From the NCBI RefSeq assembly GCF_003350545.1, contig NZ_QQBA01000006.1, positions 1-64,000 on the forward strand: DNA of 64,000 nucleotides. Direction: 5' to 3'. The notes beneath the pieces are model-generated. The model had not been told where the DNA came from. It worked only from the letters and a program-made list of their open reading frames with translations, and made no database searches. The stretch comes from Flavobacterium glaciei (GTDB lineage Bacteria > Bacteroidota > Bacteroidia > Flavobacteriales > Flavobacteriaceae). Shown piece by piece: positions 53,321 to 62,066 of the stretch. Position numbers and translations under genes: made by a program. Each line of letters starts with the position of its first letter. The first letter of the stretch is position 1.

Positions 53321-54271
53321 TTAAATTTTTTCGTTCTTGAAAATTTCAGCTACAGCAGCTTCGTAATTCCGAATACTTTGGGCTTTTTTTATTTTTTTCA
53401 AAACCTTATGTGGATTTGAAAAAGTAGCCGAAAAGTATTCCCATAAATGGTACATCTTCAATAAAATATGAGTTGAACCAGAAAGAGATTCGCTATAAAT
53501 AGCATATAAAGTATCGTGAAACGCACTGAACAGTTCCATTTTGTTTGCAGGATATTCTAAGGAATTGTTTTTTATCATGCTTGGTAAAAATGGATCCGAA
53601 ATTAATCCTCGGCCAATCATCCAATGGTCAATAGTAGGATAGCGTTCTTGCATTTCATGAAACTTTGCTACAGATGTTATATCTCCGTTATAATACAATT
53701 TGTGCTTTGTAGTGTCAATGCATTTTTGAAAGCCGTCTAAATCTACACCGCCTTTGTATAATTGTTTTCCTAAACGAGCGTGAATAGCTATGTTTTTCAA
53801 AGGATATTTGTCAAGAATAGGGAGTACATCTATAATTTCTTGAGGCGTTTCATAACCCAAACGCATTTTCATCGAGACAAGAATATCTGATTCCGTGTGA
53901 GCTCTTTCTAGAATATGATTGATTTTTTCGGTGTTACTAATCAAACCAGATCCCATACCAGATTTAGTTACCATCGGATAAGGGCAGCCTAAGTTCCAGT
54001 TGAGTTCTTTATACCCCAATTCTCGAACATATTTGGCCACAAATAAAAATTCATCGGCATCGTTTGTTATCACTTGCGGAATTACCTCTAAATCAAGATT
54101 ATTCTCCGGAAGCAGGTCGCGTTCGTAGGACGGTTTGATAACCATTTTTCCGTTTAAGCGAATGTAAGGCGAATAAAAAGTGTCAATTCCTCCAAATAAT
54201 TTGTTTTGGGCATTTCTAAAACGAAAGTCGGTAAATCCCTGTAAAGGCGAGGATAGTAAGGTGTAGTCCAT
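53321..54271 (-). CDS. tRNA-dihydrouridine synthase
   Basis: This 316-residue FMN enzyme reduces uridines in tRNA. Family marks are the N-terminal LLSSPLQGFTDFRFRNA, the catalytic Cys in NWNLGCPYPMVTKSGMGSG, KMRLGYETP, the FMN-binding IAIHARLGKQLYKG and YYNGDITS, and MIGRGLISDPF. The text is closest to the DusC/DusA-like branch. A TATATTTG -7-like element on the minus strand lies at 54288-54295, 16 bp before the ATG. Confidence 0.93.
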   Translation of the reverse strand: MDYTLLSSPLQGFTDFRFRNAQNKLFGGIDTFYSPYIRLNGKMVIKPSYERDLLPENNLDLEVIPQVITNDADEFLFVAKYVRELGYKELNWNLGCPYPMVTKSGMGSGLISNTEKINHILERAHTESDILVSMKMRLGYETPQEIIDVLPILDKYPLKNIAIHARLGKQLYKGGVDLDGFQKCIDTTKHKLYYNGDITSVAKFHEMQERYPTIDHWMIGRGLISDPFLPSMIKNNSLEYPANKMELFSAFHDTLYAIYSESLSGSTHILLKMYHLWEYFSATFSNPHKVLKKIKKAQSIRNYEAAVAEIFKNEKI

Positions 54272-54379
54272 GAAATTTTTAGTTGCGCAAATATACTATA
54301 AAGTAGCAAGTCTTAAAGTTATAAAATTCATAAAGTCAGAACATAGCACAAAATGAGCTACAAGAGAATAAAATTCGTT

Positions 54380-54877
54380 TTACTCTAAAATCAATTGCAT
54401 GAAAACAGAGTGCAACCAACGATCAAATTTATAACCGGATTCCTTGATGATTCCCACAGTTTTAAAACCAAATTTTTCATGAAACTCTACACTACTTTGA
54501 TTTTCAGCGTCAATTACAGCAATCATCGTATGTAATTTTTGATTTTTTGCCAAACGGATTAGTTCTTGTAAAAGAATTTTTCCAATACCTTTTCCATGGT
54601 GGTCTTGGTTGACATAAACAGAATGTTCCACCGTAAATTTATAGGCTTCCCGAAAGCGAAACTCACTATACATTCCAAAACCAACAACTGTTCCTTCTAA
54701 TTCCGCTACAATCACCGGGAAGTCTTTTCCAATTTTTTCTTCGAGTATGGCTTTTTGTTGCTCAAATGTTCGGATGTTGTAATCATATAGCGCTGTGGAA
54801 TGCAAAATATTGTAATTAATGATGTCCAAAATCGCCTGTGTATCTTCCGTTTTGTAAGCTCTTAATCTAATTTCCAT
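54380..54877 (-). CDS. GNAT-family N-acetyltransferase (phosphinothricin acetyltransferase-like)
   Basis: This 165-residue acetyltransferase has the acetyl-CoA loop HHGKGIGKILLQELIR and the typical opening RLRAYKTEDTQAILDIINY. It has the PAT/MddA look, with EHSVYVNQDHHGKGIG, MIAVIDAENQSSVEFHEKFGF and a C-terminal YKFDRWLHSVFMQLIL. Such enzymes acetylate phosphinothricin, methionine sulfoximine or amino-acid analogues. The real substrate is unknown. Its start faces menD across 96 bp. Confidence 0.88.
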   Translation of the reverse strand: MEIRLRAYKTEDTQAILDIINYNILHSTALYDYNIRTFEQQKAILEEKIGKDFPVIVAELEGTVVGFGMYSEFRFREAYKFTVEHSVYVNQDHHGKGIGKILLQELIRLAKNQKLHTMIAVIDAENQSSVEFHEKFGFKTVGIIKESGYKFDRWLHSVFMQLILE

Positions 54878-54973
54878 GTGTTGTTTATTTGCTTCAAAAT
54901 TAAGAAATAACCGTTAAAAATAAAGGAAAAAGGGTTGCAAGTTTGTAACTTTGTATTTCAGAAAATTTACACA

Positions 54974-56647
54974 ATGATTTACCCCAAAATACCTTTAGCG
55001 CAAAGCATTATTGAAATTTGTTTGGCCAAAGGAATCACCACCATAATTATTTCTCCGGGTTCTCGAAATGCCCCGCTTACAATTGGTTTTGTAAACAATC
55101 CCGCCTTTCAATGTTACAGTATTGCTGATGAGCGTTCGGCTGCATTTTTTGCATTGGGAATCGCACAACAAACCAAGCAGCCAGTGGCATTGGTCTGTAC
55201 TTCTGGTTCTGCATTATTGAATTATTATCCGGCTTTTGCGGAAGCATTTTACAGCCAGATTCCTATGATTGTGATTTCGGCAGACAGACCGCAAAGCAAA
55301 ATTGATATTGGCGACGGACAAACGATTCGGCAGGAAAATGTTTTCGAAAATCATTCGCTTTACAATGCTAATTTGCTTGAGGATGTTTCAATCGAGAATG
55401 ATTTAAAAATCAATGAAGCCATCAATGCTGCAATCACTCAAAAAGGCCCCGTTCACATCAATGCGCCTTTTGAAGAACCTTTGTACGAAACTGTTTCGGA
55501 ACTTTCAATCAAAGTAAATACTATCGCTTTCGCAAATGCTACTCAGACGATTTCAATTGAAGATGTTTCGGAATTTGCAACGATTTGGAACAATTCCACC
55601 AAAAAAATGATTCTGGTTGGTGTGAATGAACCGAATGTCATTAACGAAAATATAATTGAGGCTTTCGCCAAAGATGAGTCGGTTGTAGTGCTGACCGAAA
55701 CTACTTCTAACTTGCATCATGATACTTTTATTAATAATATAGACACGATAATTACGCCTTTTACGAATGAAGATTTTGAAAATTTTAGACCGGAAATTTT
55801 AGTCACTTTTGGCGGGATGGTCGTTTCAAAGCGAATCAAGGCTTTTTTAAGAAAATACAAACCAAAACACCATTGGCATATTGATTCTTGGAGAGCTTAT
55901 GATACTTTTGGTGCTTTGACTAAACATTTTGAAGTTGATCCAAATGTATTTTTTGACACTTTTTTGCCACTTACAAATGCAATAGAAAGTAATTATTTTA
56001 ATCAATTAGACGCTGTAAAAGTCTTACGAAAGCAGAAAAGCGATATTTATTTAGCCAAAATTCCTTTTTCGGATTTTAAAGTTTTCGAAAAAGTGATGCA
56101 GAGTTTGCCCATCAACAGTCAATTGCAAATCAGTAATAGTTCAGCGATTCGATATGCCCAATTAATAGACGTACATCCTTCCATTGAAGTGTATTGCAAT
56201 CGCGGTACCAGCGGAATCGATGGAAGCACTTCTACGGCAATTGGCGCGGCTGTCTCGTCTTTAGGACGAGATAATAAACAAACTGTTTTTATAACAGGTG
56301 ATATTGGATTTTTGTACGATAGCAATGCATTATGGAACAATTATATCCCGAAAAACTTCAAGATTATTCTAATCAATAACGGAGGTGGCGGAATTTTTAG
56401 GATTTTACCAGGACACGAAGAAAGCCCTGTTTTTAATACATTTTTTGAAACTTCTCATTGTTTAACGGCGGAACATTTGGCTAAAATGTATGGTTTCGAA
56501 TATAGTATTGCGAGCGATGAAGCAAGTTTAGCAACAAGTTTGGCTGCATTGTATGCTCAAAATGAGAAACCAAGTATTTTGGAGGTTTTTACACCTACAT
56601 TAAAAAATGACAGCATTTTACTGCAATATTTTAAAGAATTAGTCTAA
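54974..56647 (+). CDS. menD: 2-succinyl-5-enolpyruvyl-6-hydroxy-3-cyclohexene-1-carboxylate synthase (MenD)
   Basis: This 557-residue thiamine-diphosphate enzyme performs the first committed step of menaquinone synthesis, joining isochorismate and 2-oxoglutarate. Marks are IIISPGSRNAPL, CTSGSALLNYYPAFAEA, the ThDP-binding GDIGFLYDSNALWNN and LINNGGGGIFRILPG. I chose the ATG at 54974; the longer frame from a TTG at 54935 runs through a -7-like TAACTTTG (54946-54953), which would be transcriptional. menB and menA follow in the same window. Confidence 0.95.
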   Translation: MIYPKIPLAQSIIEICLAKGITTIIISPGSRNAPLTIGFVNNPAFQCYSIADERSAAFFALGIAQQTKQPVALVCTSGSALLNYYPAFAEAFYSQIPMIVISADRPQSKIDIGDGQTIRQENVFENHSLYNANLLEDVSIENDLKINEAINAAITQKGPVHINAPFEEPLYETVSELSIKVNTIAFANATQTISIEDVSEFATIWNNSTKKMILVGVNEPNVINENIIEAFAKDESVVVLTETTSNLHHDTFINNIDTIITPFTNEDFENFRPEILVTFGGMVVSKRIKAFLRKYKPKHHWHIDSWRAYDTFGALTKHFEVDPNVFFDTFLPLTNAIESNYFNQLDAVKVLRKQKSDIYLAKIPFSDFKVFEKVMQSLPINSQLQISNSSAIRYAQLIDVHPSIEVYCNRGTSGIDGSTSTAIGAAVSSLGRDNKQTVFITGDIGFLYDSNALWNNYIPKNFKIILINNGGGGIFRILPGHEESPVFNTFFETSHCLTAEHLAKMYGFEYSIASDEASLATSLAALYAQNEKPSILEVFTPTLKNDSILLQYFKELV

Positions 56648-56735
56648 TATTTTTTTCAAATTCGTAAAACGAGATGAATTAATGTTTAAATTTGGTTAAA
56701 TAAAAACCTATTAATCAATAACAAAACCTTAATTT

Positions 56736-57077
56736 ATGAGTGCAAGAGAAGAATTAATTGTAAAGTATGCTGCTGATTTAACAGAAAAATGTGGCGTAAA
56801 TCCAGATATGGATTTGTTGACAAAAGTAACTATTGGTTGTGGACCGTCAATTTATAATGCTGATTCAGCAACGGTAGCAGGAAGTCAGCAATCCGAATTA
56901 GACACGGTAAAAAACAATTTCCTAATCAAGAAATTAGGACTTAGCGACGGACCGGAATTAGATGCTGCAATAGATGCCGTTATTGAAAAATACGGTCGTT
57001 CTAATAGGAATAAATATAGAGCAGTAATTTACTACTTACTAGCCGTTCATTTTAAAAAAGAAAGTGTTTACAATTAA
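56736..57077 (+). CDS. DUF2853 family protein
   Basis: This small cytoplasmic protein of 113 residues has DUF2853 features (MSAREELIVKYAADL, KCGVNPDMDLLTKVT, GCGPSIYNADSATVAGSQ and YGRSNRNKYRAVIYYLLA). The family has a known fold but no known function. It follows menD in the same direction, 88 bp away, and ends at a bidirectional terminator, so co-transcription with menD is possible. Confidence 0.9.
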   Translation: MSAREELIVKYAADLTEKCGVNPDMDLLTKVTIGCGPSIYNADSATVAGSQQSELDTVKNNFLIKKLGLSDGPELDAAIDAVIEKYGRSNRNKYRAVIYYLLAVHFKKESVYN

Positions 57078-57103
57078 TACTTAATTAGTAAATCGTAACC
57101 AAA

Positions 57104-57135
57104 AAAAAAGCGTTTGCCTCGGCAAACGCTTTTTT
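57104..57135. terminator. Bidirectional terminator
   Basis: Perfect arms AAAAAAGCGTTTGCC / GGCAAACGCTTTTTT around TC. It can end both the DUF2853 gene and the convergent M28 peptidase gene. Confidence 0.9.
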
Positions 57136-57218
57136 GTTTGATGTTTGTAAAACCTATCCTAGATTAAAATTCAATAAGTAAAACTCTTTTTCTGAATGGT
57201 TTAAAAATCTTCTACTAT

Positions 57219-58571
57219 TTAACGAATAGGCACTGGAAAAACTGGTAAACTAGAATGTCCTAATGCATCTACAGCTTGTACGGCGAAGAAAAAGTTGTCT
57301 TTAGAATATGGGATTTCAGCTTTTGTATCTTTTACAAAAATTGTTTTTTCCCAATGTTGTGATGACGTTTCTCGAATCAGAATGTTATATCCATAAACTG
57401 ATTTCCCTTCAGGAGCGGTCCAAACTAAAGTAGAGAAATTAGTCAAATCCTTTACTTCAATCCCTACGTTTGTAGGTGCTTTAGGAGACCAAGCTAAGTT
57501 GCTGAATGTAGCCAAATTAGAGCAGGTTACTTTCTTCATGTATTCAAAGTCCATAAACTCAGCCAAATCACCGTATTGTATGTTATTTTCTTTTCGAACG
57601 TTTTGATGTTGATGATCGTAATTTTCGTTCATTTCACAAAAACGAACGGCTGTAAAACCATTTTGACTGAAAGGAGTATGATCACCACCACGCAAGAAAC
57701 GGTCGTTGCGATACACTAAATTAATATCCAGTTGCTCAACATATTGATTGGTAACCGTTTTGATATATCTGGCTAATTGTCTCGATGGACTGTCATTATC
57801 ACGATTGGTCGATTTACGCATTTTTGATTCGGCTTCAGTCTCTAAAAATGGAATTGTTTCACTGAAAACACGAACTCTGGTATTATCGCGCAATAAAGTA
57901 CCGCTCGATAAACTATTTCCAATCATGTCATTATTAATCATCGCAATTACATTCCATTTTCCATCTCTAGCAACATCCGCTAAATGTTTGGCTCCGTACA
58001 ATCCTTGCTCTTCACCAACAACAGCGACAAAAATTAAGGTAAAAGGAAATTCTCTTTGGCTCATAATTCTAGCAAGTTCCATCATGGCAGCAACTCCGGA
58101 AGCATCATCATTAGCACCAGGCGCATCTGATGTAGCATCCATTACATCAGAAGCACGAGAATCTAAATGGCCGCTTATAATTAATACACGATCATCTGTA
58201 GGATCAGTACCTTTTAAGGTTGCCATCACATTTCCTAGTTGGCTGTCAGTGGCAATACGTCTTCCATCAGCTTTGATGGTGAAAAAATCAATAACAGAAG
58301 TCAGTCTTCCATTTGATGCCAAAGCATATTTATCAAATTCTGATTTTACCCATCTTTGCGCTGCGCCAATACCGCGGGTGTTACTTTTGGTATCACTTAA
58401 TGTATGTCGGGTTCCAAAAGATACGAGTTTACGAACTGTAGCTTCCATGTTTTCCGATTTTACTTCGGCTACCATTTTTTTTATTTCGGGGTCATCGACT
58501 GTAGTTTGTGCGTAATTGGTATGCGAAATAAATAGTAGTAGGAACAAACAGAGAATAGAGGTTGGTTTCAT
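57219..58571 (-). CDS. M28-family zinc aminopeptidase with FN3-like tail
   Basis: This exported protein of 450 residues has the signal peptide MKPTSILCLFLLLFISHTNYA. The M28 core carries the zinc ligands in SGHLDSRASD, GANDDASGVAA, VVGEEQGLYG, MINNDMIGN and RGGDHTPFSQNGF. The C-terminal about 100 residues form a beta-rich FN3-like domain (DLTNFSTLVWTAPEGKSVYG). Secreted M28 enzymes trim amino acids from peptides outside the cell or in the periplasm. Confidence 0.91.
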   Translation of the reverse strand: MKPTSILCLFLLLFISHTNYAQTTVDDPEIKKMVAEVKSENMEATVRKLVSFGTRHTLSDTKSNTRGIGAAQRWVKSEFDKYALASNGRLTSVIDFFTIKADGRRIATDSQLGNVMATLKGTDPTDDRVLIISGHLDSRASDVMDATSDAPGANDDASGVAAMMELARIMSQREFPFTLIFVAVVGEEQGLYGAKHLADVARDGKWNVIAMINNDMIGNSLSSGTLLRDNTRVRVFSETIPFLETEAESKMRKSTNRDNDSPSRQLARYIKTVTNQYVEQLDINLVYRNDRFLRGGDHTPFSQNGFTAVRFCEMNENYDHQHQNVRKENNIQYGDLAEFMDFEYMKKVTCSNLATFSNLAWSPKAPTNVGIEVKDLTNFSTLVWTAPEGKSVYGYNILIRETSSQHWEKTIFVKDTKAEIPYSKDNFFFAVQAVDALGHSSLPVFPVPIR

Positions 58572-58895
58572 TAATAGGTTTTTTTAGTTTTCTCAAAGTT
58601 AGTAAAAAAGAAAAACAAAGTATAAGTGAAATTGAGTTTTAAGATTTGTTTACTCTTATACTATTCGAAATTTTGAAAAACAAAACGTTCTAATCTAGCC
58701 CCGATTGAAGCAAGTATCCCACGCTTTTGGGCGTGGATACTGCGGACAGCGGGACAACTCGTGATGAAAAAAGCGGAAAGTTCTGCTCCTAAAAAAGAAA
58801 ATAGCCATCGGATTCTGGCTTTATTTTTTTGTGGACGGTTTCTTAATTTACTATTTTCAAACTTCGTACCTTTGCGCTTTAGAAATTGAAAGAAA
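58572..58895. other. 324-bp divergent gap with a structured element
   Basis: This gap separates the M28 peptidase start (minus) from the CvfB-like start (plus). It holds the candidate structured RNA core (58699-58755) and, at 58867-58874, a TACCTTTG -7-like element for the CvfB-like gene. No protein gene is supported. Confidence 0.7.
58699..58755. ncRNA. Candidate structured RNA element, second copy of the core
   Basis: Plus reading: CCCC (58699-58702), GATTGAAGC, a hairpin AGTATCC-C-ACGC / GCGTGGATACT (58713-58741), GCGGACAGC, then GGGAC (58751-58755). The CCC:GGG helix replaces the GGG:CCC helix of the 23518-23627 element in the same places, which is compensatory change. No terminator-like helix follows here. 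Confidence 0.5.
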
Positions 58896-59750
58896 ATGAT
58901 TGAAATAGGAAAATACAATACGCTTACCATATTACGTGATACTAAAGTGGGTTTGTTTCTGGGAAATCCAGAAGAAGATCCTGAAGGAATTCATGACATT
59001 CTGTTGCCTAACAAATACGTTCCCAACGAATTTGAAATAGGTGAGGAGTTGATTGTTTTTGTGTATCTAGACCACGAAGAAAGACCTGTTGCCACGACAT
59101 TAGAGCCGTATATATTATTGAATGAATTTGCACTTTTGCGTGTGAATTATACCAATCAAATTGGTGCTTTTATGGATTGGGGAATGGAAAAAGATATTTT
59201 GGTTCCGTTTAAAGAGCAGGCTCGTCCGATGGAAAAAGGGAAACGCTACTTGGTTTACCTTTATATGGACGAGAAAACCAATCGTTTAGTTGCTTCCAGT
59301 AAATTGAATCAGTTTTTAAAAAATGATCACCTAACGGTTGAAAAAGGGGAAGAAGTAGATTTAATTGTTTCTCATATCACTGAATTAGGAATTAATGTTA
59401 TCATCAACGAAAAGTACAAAGGTTTGTTGTACAAAGATGAAGTGTATGATGATGCGATTCGTACGGGAGACCGCATGCGAGGGTATATCAAGACGATTCG
59501 TCCGGATAATAAGATTGATGTGGCACTGCAAGTTCAAGGATATCAAAGTATCGAACCAAATGCAGAGAAAATTCTGGATGAGTTGAGAGCGAGCAGAGGT
59601 TTTTTGCGTTTGACTGATAATTCACATCCAGAAGATATTAAAACGGTTTTGAAAATGAGTAAAAAGACCTTCAAGAAAGCGATTGGCGCTTTATACCGAG
59701 AGAAATTAATCGAAATCAAGGAAGACGGAATTTACTTGGTTAAGGAGTAA
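58896..59750 (+). CDS. S1-domain RNA-binding protein (CvfB/YitL-like)
   Basis: This 284-residue protein has the CvfB layout: S1-like domains (about 5-65, 70-135, 145-210; seen as DTKVGLFLGNPEEDP, NYTNQIGAFMDWGMEKDI, ITELGINVIINEKYKGL) and a C-terminal winged helix (about 225-284, LKMSKKTFKKAIGALYREK). Such proteins regulate RNA or translation in Firmicutes and are widespread in Bacteroidota; the target is unknown. A TACCTTTG -7-like site is 21 bp upstream of the ATG. Confidence 0.87.
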   Translation: MIEIGKYNTLTILRDTKVGLFLGNPEEDPEGIHDILLPNKYVPNEFEIGEELIVFVYLDHEERPVATTLEPYILLNEFALLRVNYTNQIGAFMDWGMEKDILVPFKEQARPMEKGKRYLVYLYMDEKTNRLVASSKLNQFLKNDHLTVEKGEEVDLIVSHITELGINVIINEKYKGLLYKDEVYDDAIRTGDRMRGYIKTIRPDNKIDVALQVQGYQSIEPNAEKILDELRASRGFLRLTDNSHPEDIKTVLKMSKKTFKKAIGALYREKLIEIKEDGIYLVKE

Positions 59751-59786
59751 AAAATACTAACACTATTTTTATGTTTATTCGTTTGG

Positions 59787-59854
59787 AACCATTAAGATAT
59801 TAAGTAAATTTAGTTAAGAAGAGATTCTTAATGTACCTTAATTTCTAAATGGTT
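59787..59854. repeat. Dispersed palindromic repeat, copy C (diverged)
   Basis: Arms AACCATTAAGATATTAAG and CTTAATTTCTAAATGGTT match copies A and B with one change each, so two base pairs of the stem are lost. Confidence 0.75.
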
Positions 59855-59891
59855 TAGAAAAAAATATAGTTGAACAATCTTTATTTATTTT

Positions 59892-59936
59892 AAAAAAAAA
59901 AGAAAGACTAATCGTAATGGTTAGTCTTTCTCTTTT
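59892..59936. terminator. Terminator-like hairpin after the CvfB-like gene
   Basis: Arms AGAAAGACTAA / TTAGTCTTTCT (59901-59931), with As before and Ts after, so both strands have a U-tract. Confidence 0.75.
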
Positions 59937-60621
59937 TAATGCTGTTTTAGAATTTTAAATTCTGACAACAAAAAAATAAAATTGAAGTTCAAAGTAGTTT
60001 TTCCGCTTTTAAAAACAATAGTATTATCTATACTATTTTAAAAATATTAACTTAAGCGTAAGTACTTTAAAGGGGTATTTTGTCTTTAAATGTACAATCA
60101 CTTGCTAACGAGTTAAGAAATAATTTCACAATAAAGCCATTGGTTTTCTTTATTAATTAAGATGATTTTCTAAACAATTGTTTATTAATGTCTCACTTAT
60201 GCAAGGACAAGAAAATAAATCTTTATGCAACCGTAGGTGTTACTTTTTATTTTTTACTGCTAAGGCAAATGGTTGTAATTTTAGCTCTTTTGACAGGGTT
60301 TTAAATATGTTTTTATAAATTATTACCATACAAAAAGGAGCGACAACATTTTTAATTGTAATCAATACATTCTTTTTTTAGGTTAATAAATCAGTGAAGA
60401 ATCAATAATTAATCAAGATAAAGAATTTGTATTCTTCTGATTATCTTTACTTAAAAGTAAAAAAAAAAGAATTACTGGACGTGAAAATGCTGATTTTTTA
60501 TTATTTTTTAACGTTTGTAAGTCTTTCATCAGAGAAGGATTACCATAAGCTTATGCAAATAGAATAGATAAAATGTAAAAAATGATTTATTTTTACAATC
60601 AAATAATTTAAATCAATTGTA

Positions 60622-61452
60622 ATGGATTGGATCACTGCTAAAGAATACGAAGATATCACTTATAAGAAATGCAATGGCGTTGCCAGAATTGCGTTCAACA
60701 GACCGGATGTGCGCAATGCGTTCCGTCCTAAAACAACTGCTGAATTGTATAATGCCTTTTACGATGCGCAGGAAGATACTTCAATTGGAGTAGTTTTATT
60801 GTCTGCCGAAGGACCATCGTCTAAAGATGGCGTGTATTCTTTTTGTAGTGGCGGCGATCAAAACGCACGCGGGCATCAAGGTTATGTAGGTGATGATGGA
60901 CAGCATCGTTTGAATATTTTAGAAGTACAACGTTTAATCCGATTTATGCCAAAAGTAGTTATCGCTGTAGTTCCAGGATGGGCTGTAGGTGGAGGACACA
61001 GTTTGCATGTGGTGTGCGATTTGACTTTGGCGAGTAAAGAACACGCTATTTTCAAACAAACGGATGCCGATGTAACGAGTTTTGACGGTGGATACGGTTC
61101 AGCATATTTAGCTAAAATGGTGGGACAGAAAAAAGCACGCGAGATTTTCTTCTTAGGGCGCAATTATTCGGCTCAGGATGCAATGGATATGGGAATGGTG
61201 AATGCAGTGATTCCGCATGCTGAATTAGAAGATACAGCATACGAATGGGCTCAGGAAATTTTGCAAAAATCTCCAATGGCGATTAAAATGCTAAAATTTG
61301 CGATGAATCTTACTGATGATGGAATGGTGGGACAACAGGTTTTTGCTGGTGAAGCTACAAGACTTGCGTATATGACCGAAGAAGCTAAAGAAGGAAGAAA
61401 CGCATTTCTGGAAAAAAGAAAACCGAATTTTGAGAAAAAATGGTTGCCGTAA
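60622..61452 (+). CDS. menB: 1,4-dihydroxy-2-naphthoyl-CoA synthase (MenB)
   Basis: This 276-residue crotonase-fold enzyme closes the naphthoquinone ring in menaquinone synthesis. Marks are ARIAFNRPDVRNAFRPKT, CSGGDQNARGHQGYVG (oxyanion region), VPGWAVGGGHSLHVVCDLTL, TSFDGGYGSAYLAKMVGQKKA and KSPMAIKMLKFAMN. The length is normal. It is separated from menD by five genes' worth of DNA and is preceded by an unusually long gap. Confidence 0.95.
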   Translation: MDWITAKEYEDITYKKCNGVARIAFNRPDVRNAFRPKTTAELYNAFYDAQEDTSIGVVLLSAEGPSSKDGVYSFCSGGDQNARGHQGYVGDDGQHRLNILEVQRLIRFMPKVVIAVVPGWAVGGGHSLHVVCDLTLASKEHAIFKQTDADVTSFDGGYGSAYLAKMVGQKKAREIFFLGRNYSAQDAMDMGMVNAVIPHAELEDTAYEWAQEILQKSPMAIKMLKFAMNLTDDGMVGQQVFAGEATRLAYMTEEAKEGRNAFLEKRKPNFEKKWLP

Positions 61453-61482
61453 TTTAGTAATCAGTGTTCAGTTACACAAAAA

Positions 61483-61520
61483 GTTAAAAAGTTTCAAGTT
61501 TAGAACTTGAAACTTTTAAC
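61483..61520. repeat. Hairpin repeat between menB and the PH-domain gene
   Basis: Arms GTTAAAAAGTTTCAAGTT / AACTTGAAACTTTTAAC with one bulged base and a TAG loop, without a clear T-tract. A CAGTGTTCAGTT word just before it (61461-61472) matches the CAGT family seen at 27152-27200. Confidence 0.6.
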
Positions 61521-61544
61521 TTTAAACCTGAAACAAAATAAAAA

Positions 61545-62066
61545 ATGGAGAATTTCACAAACGAAACGATTAATACGCGCCAACTTCCAATATTTGAGGA
61601 AGTCACTTTTACGAATTTGCATCCTAAATATATTTGGGTGGTATTGATTAATTTGGCGTTATTTATCGGCATACTTATTCTTGTTCCAATATTGGTTTCC
61701 ATGTTTAAACCAGAACTGCTTTCAGGAAGAGTTTGGTTAATCATAGGTGCCGTGATTCCTATATTCTCAGTTTTGTTGGTAGCATTTTCTATTATTGGAT
61801 TCAAGAAAAAGGGCTTTGCTTTCCGGGAACATGATGTACTTTTTAGATATGGAATAATTGCAACAAATACGATTGTAATACCTTATAACAGAGTGCAGCA
61901 TGTGGCTTTGCATGAAGGATTTATTTCGCGTTATTTTAGTTTGGCTAAAATTGAAATTTTCACAGCTGGCGGAAGCTCCAGTGATATTGAAATTCCTGGG
62001 ATTGACAAAGAACAAGCTGAAAAAATCAAACAATTGTTAATGAGGAAAATACAAAAGCAATTGTAA
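61545..62066 (+). CDS. PH-domain membrane protein, first of pair (YdbS-like)
   Basis: This 173-residue protein has two membrane helices (about 31-50 and 64-86) and a bacterial PH (bPH2) domain (about 90-173) with VIPYNRVQHVALHEGF and IEIFTAGGSSSDIEIPGI. Its stop overlaps the ATG of the longer PH-domain gene by one base (TAATG). The YdbS/YdbT-type pair is linked to membrane functions in Bacilli; the function here is unknown. Confidence 0.88.
   Translation: MENFTNETINTRQLPIFEEVTFTNLHPKYIWVVLINLALFIGILILVPILVSMFKPELLSGRVWLIIGAVIPIFSVLLVAFSIIGFKKKGFAFREHDVLFRYGIIATNTIVIPYNRVQHVALHEGFISRYFSLAKIEIFTAGGSSSDIEIPGIDKEQAEKIKQLLMRKIQKQL

Larger units (their letters stand above)
59751..60621. other. 871-bp gap upstream of menB
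   Basis: No gene is supported. It holds a terminator (59892-59936), repeat copy C, short inverted repeats (AATAGTA-N7-TACTATT at 60017-60037; ACTTA-AGCG-TAAGT at 60050-60063; the perfect 12-bp palindrome CATAAGCTTATG at 60544-60555) and three TTATGCAA words (60197, 60223, 60551). It may be a regulatory region or a decayed gene. Confidence 0.6.

Noticed and set aside
54935..54973. TTG start for menD
   Set aside because: The added residues include a TAACTTTG element and lack similarity to MenD openings; ATG at 54974 gives the usual start.
57748..58515. 255-codon plus-strand frame opposite the M28 peptidase
   Set aside because: The sense frame has a signal peptide and all M28 zinc motifs; the opposite frame is a shadow caused by codon bias.
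58661..58930. 89-codon minus-strand frame before the CvfB-like gene
   Set aside because: It crosses the structured element and the start of the plus-strand gene; composition is not protein-like.
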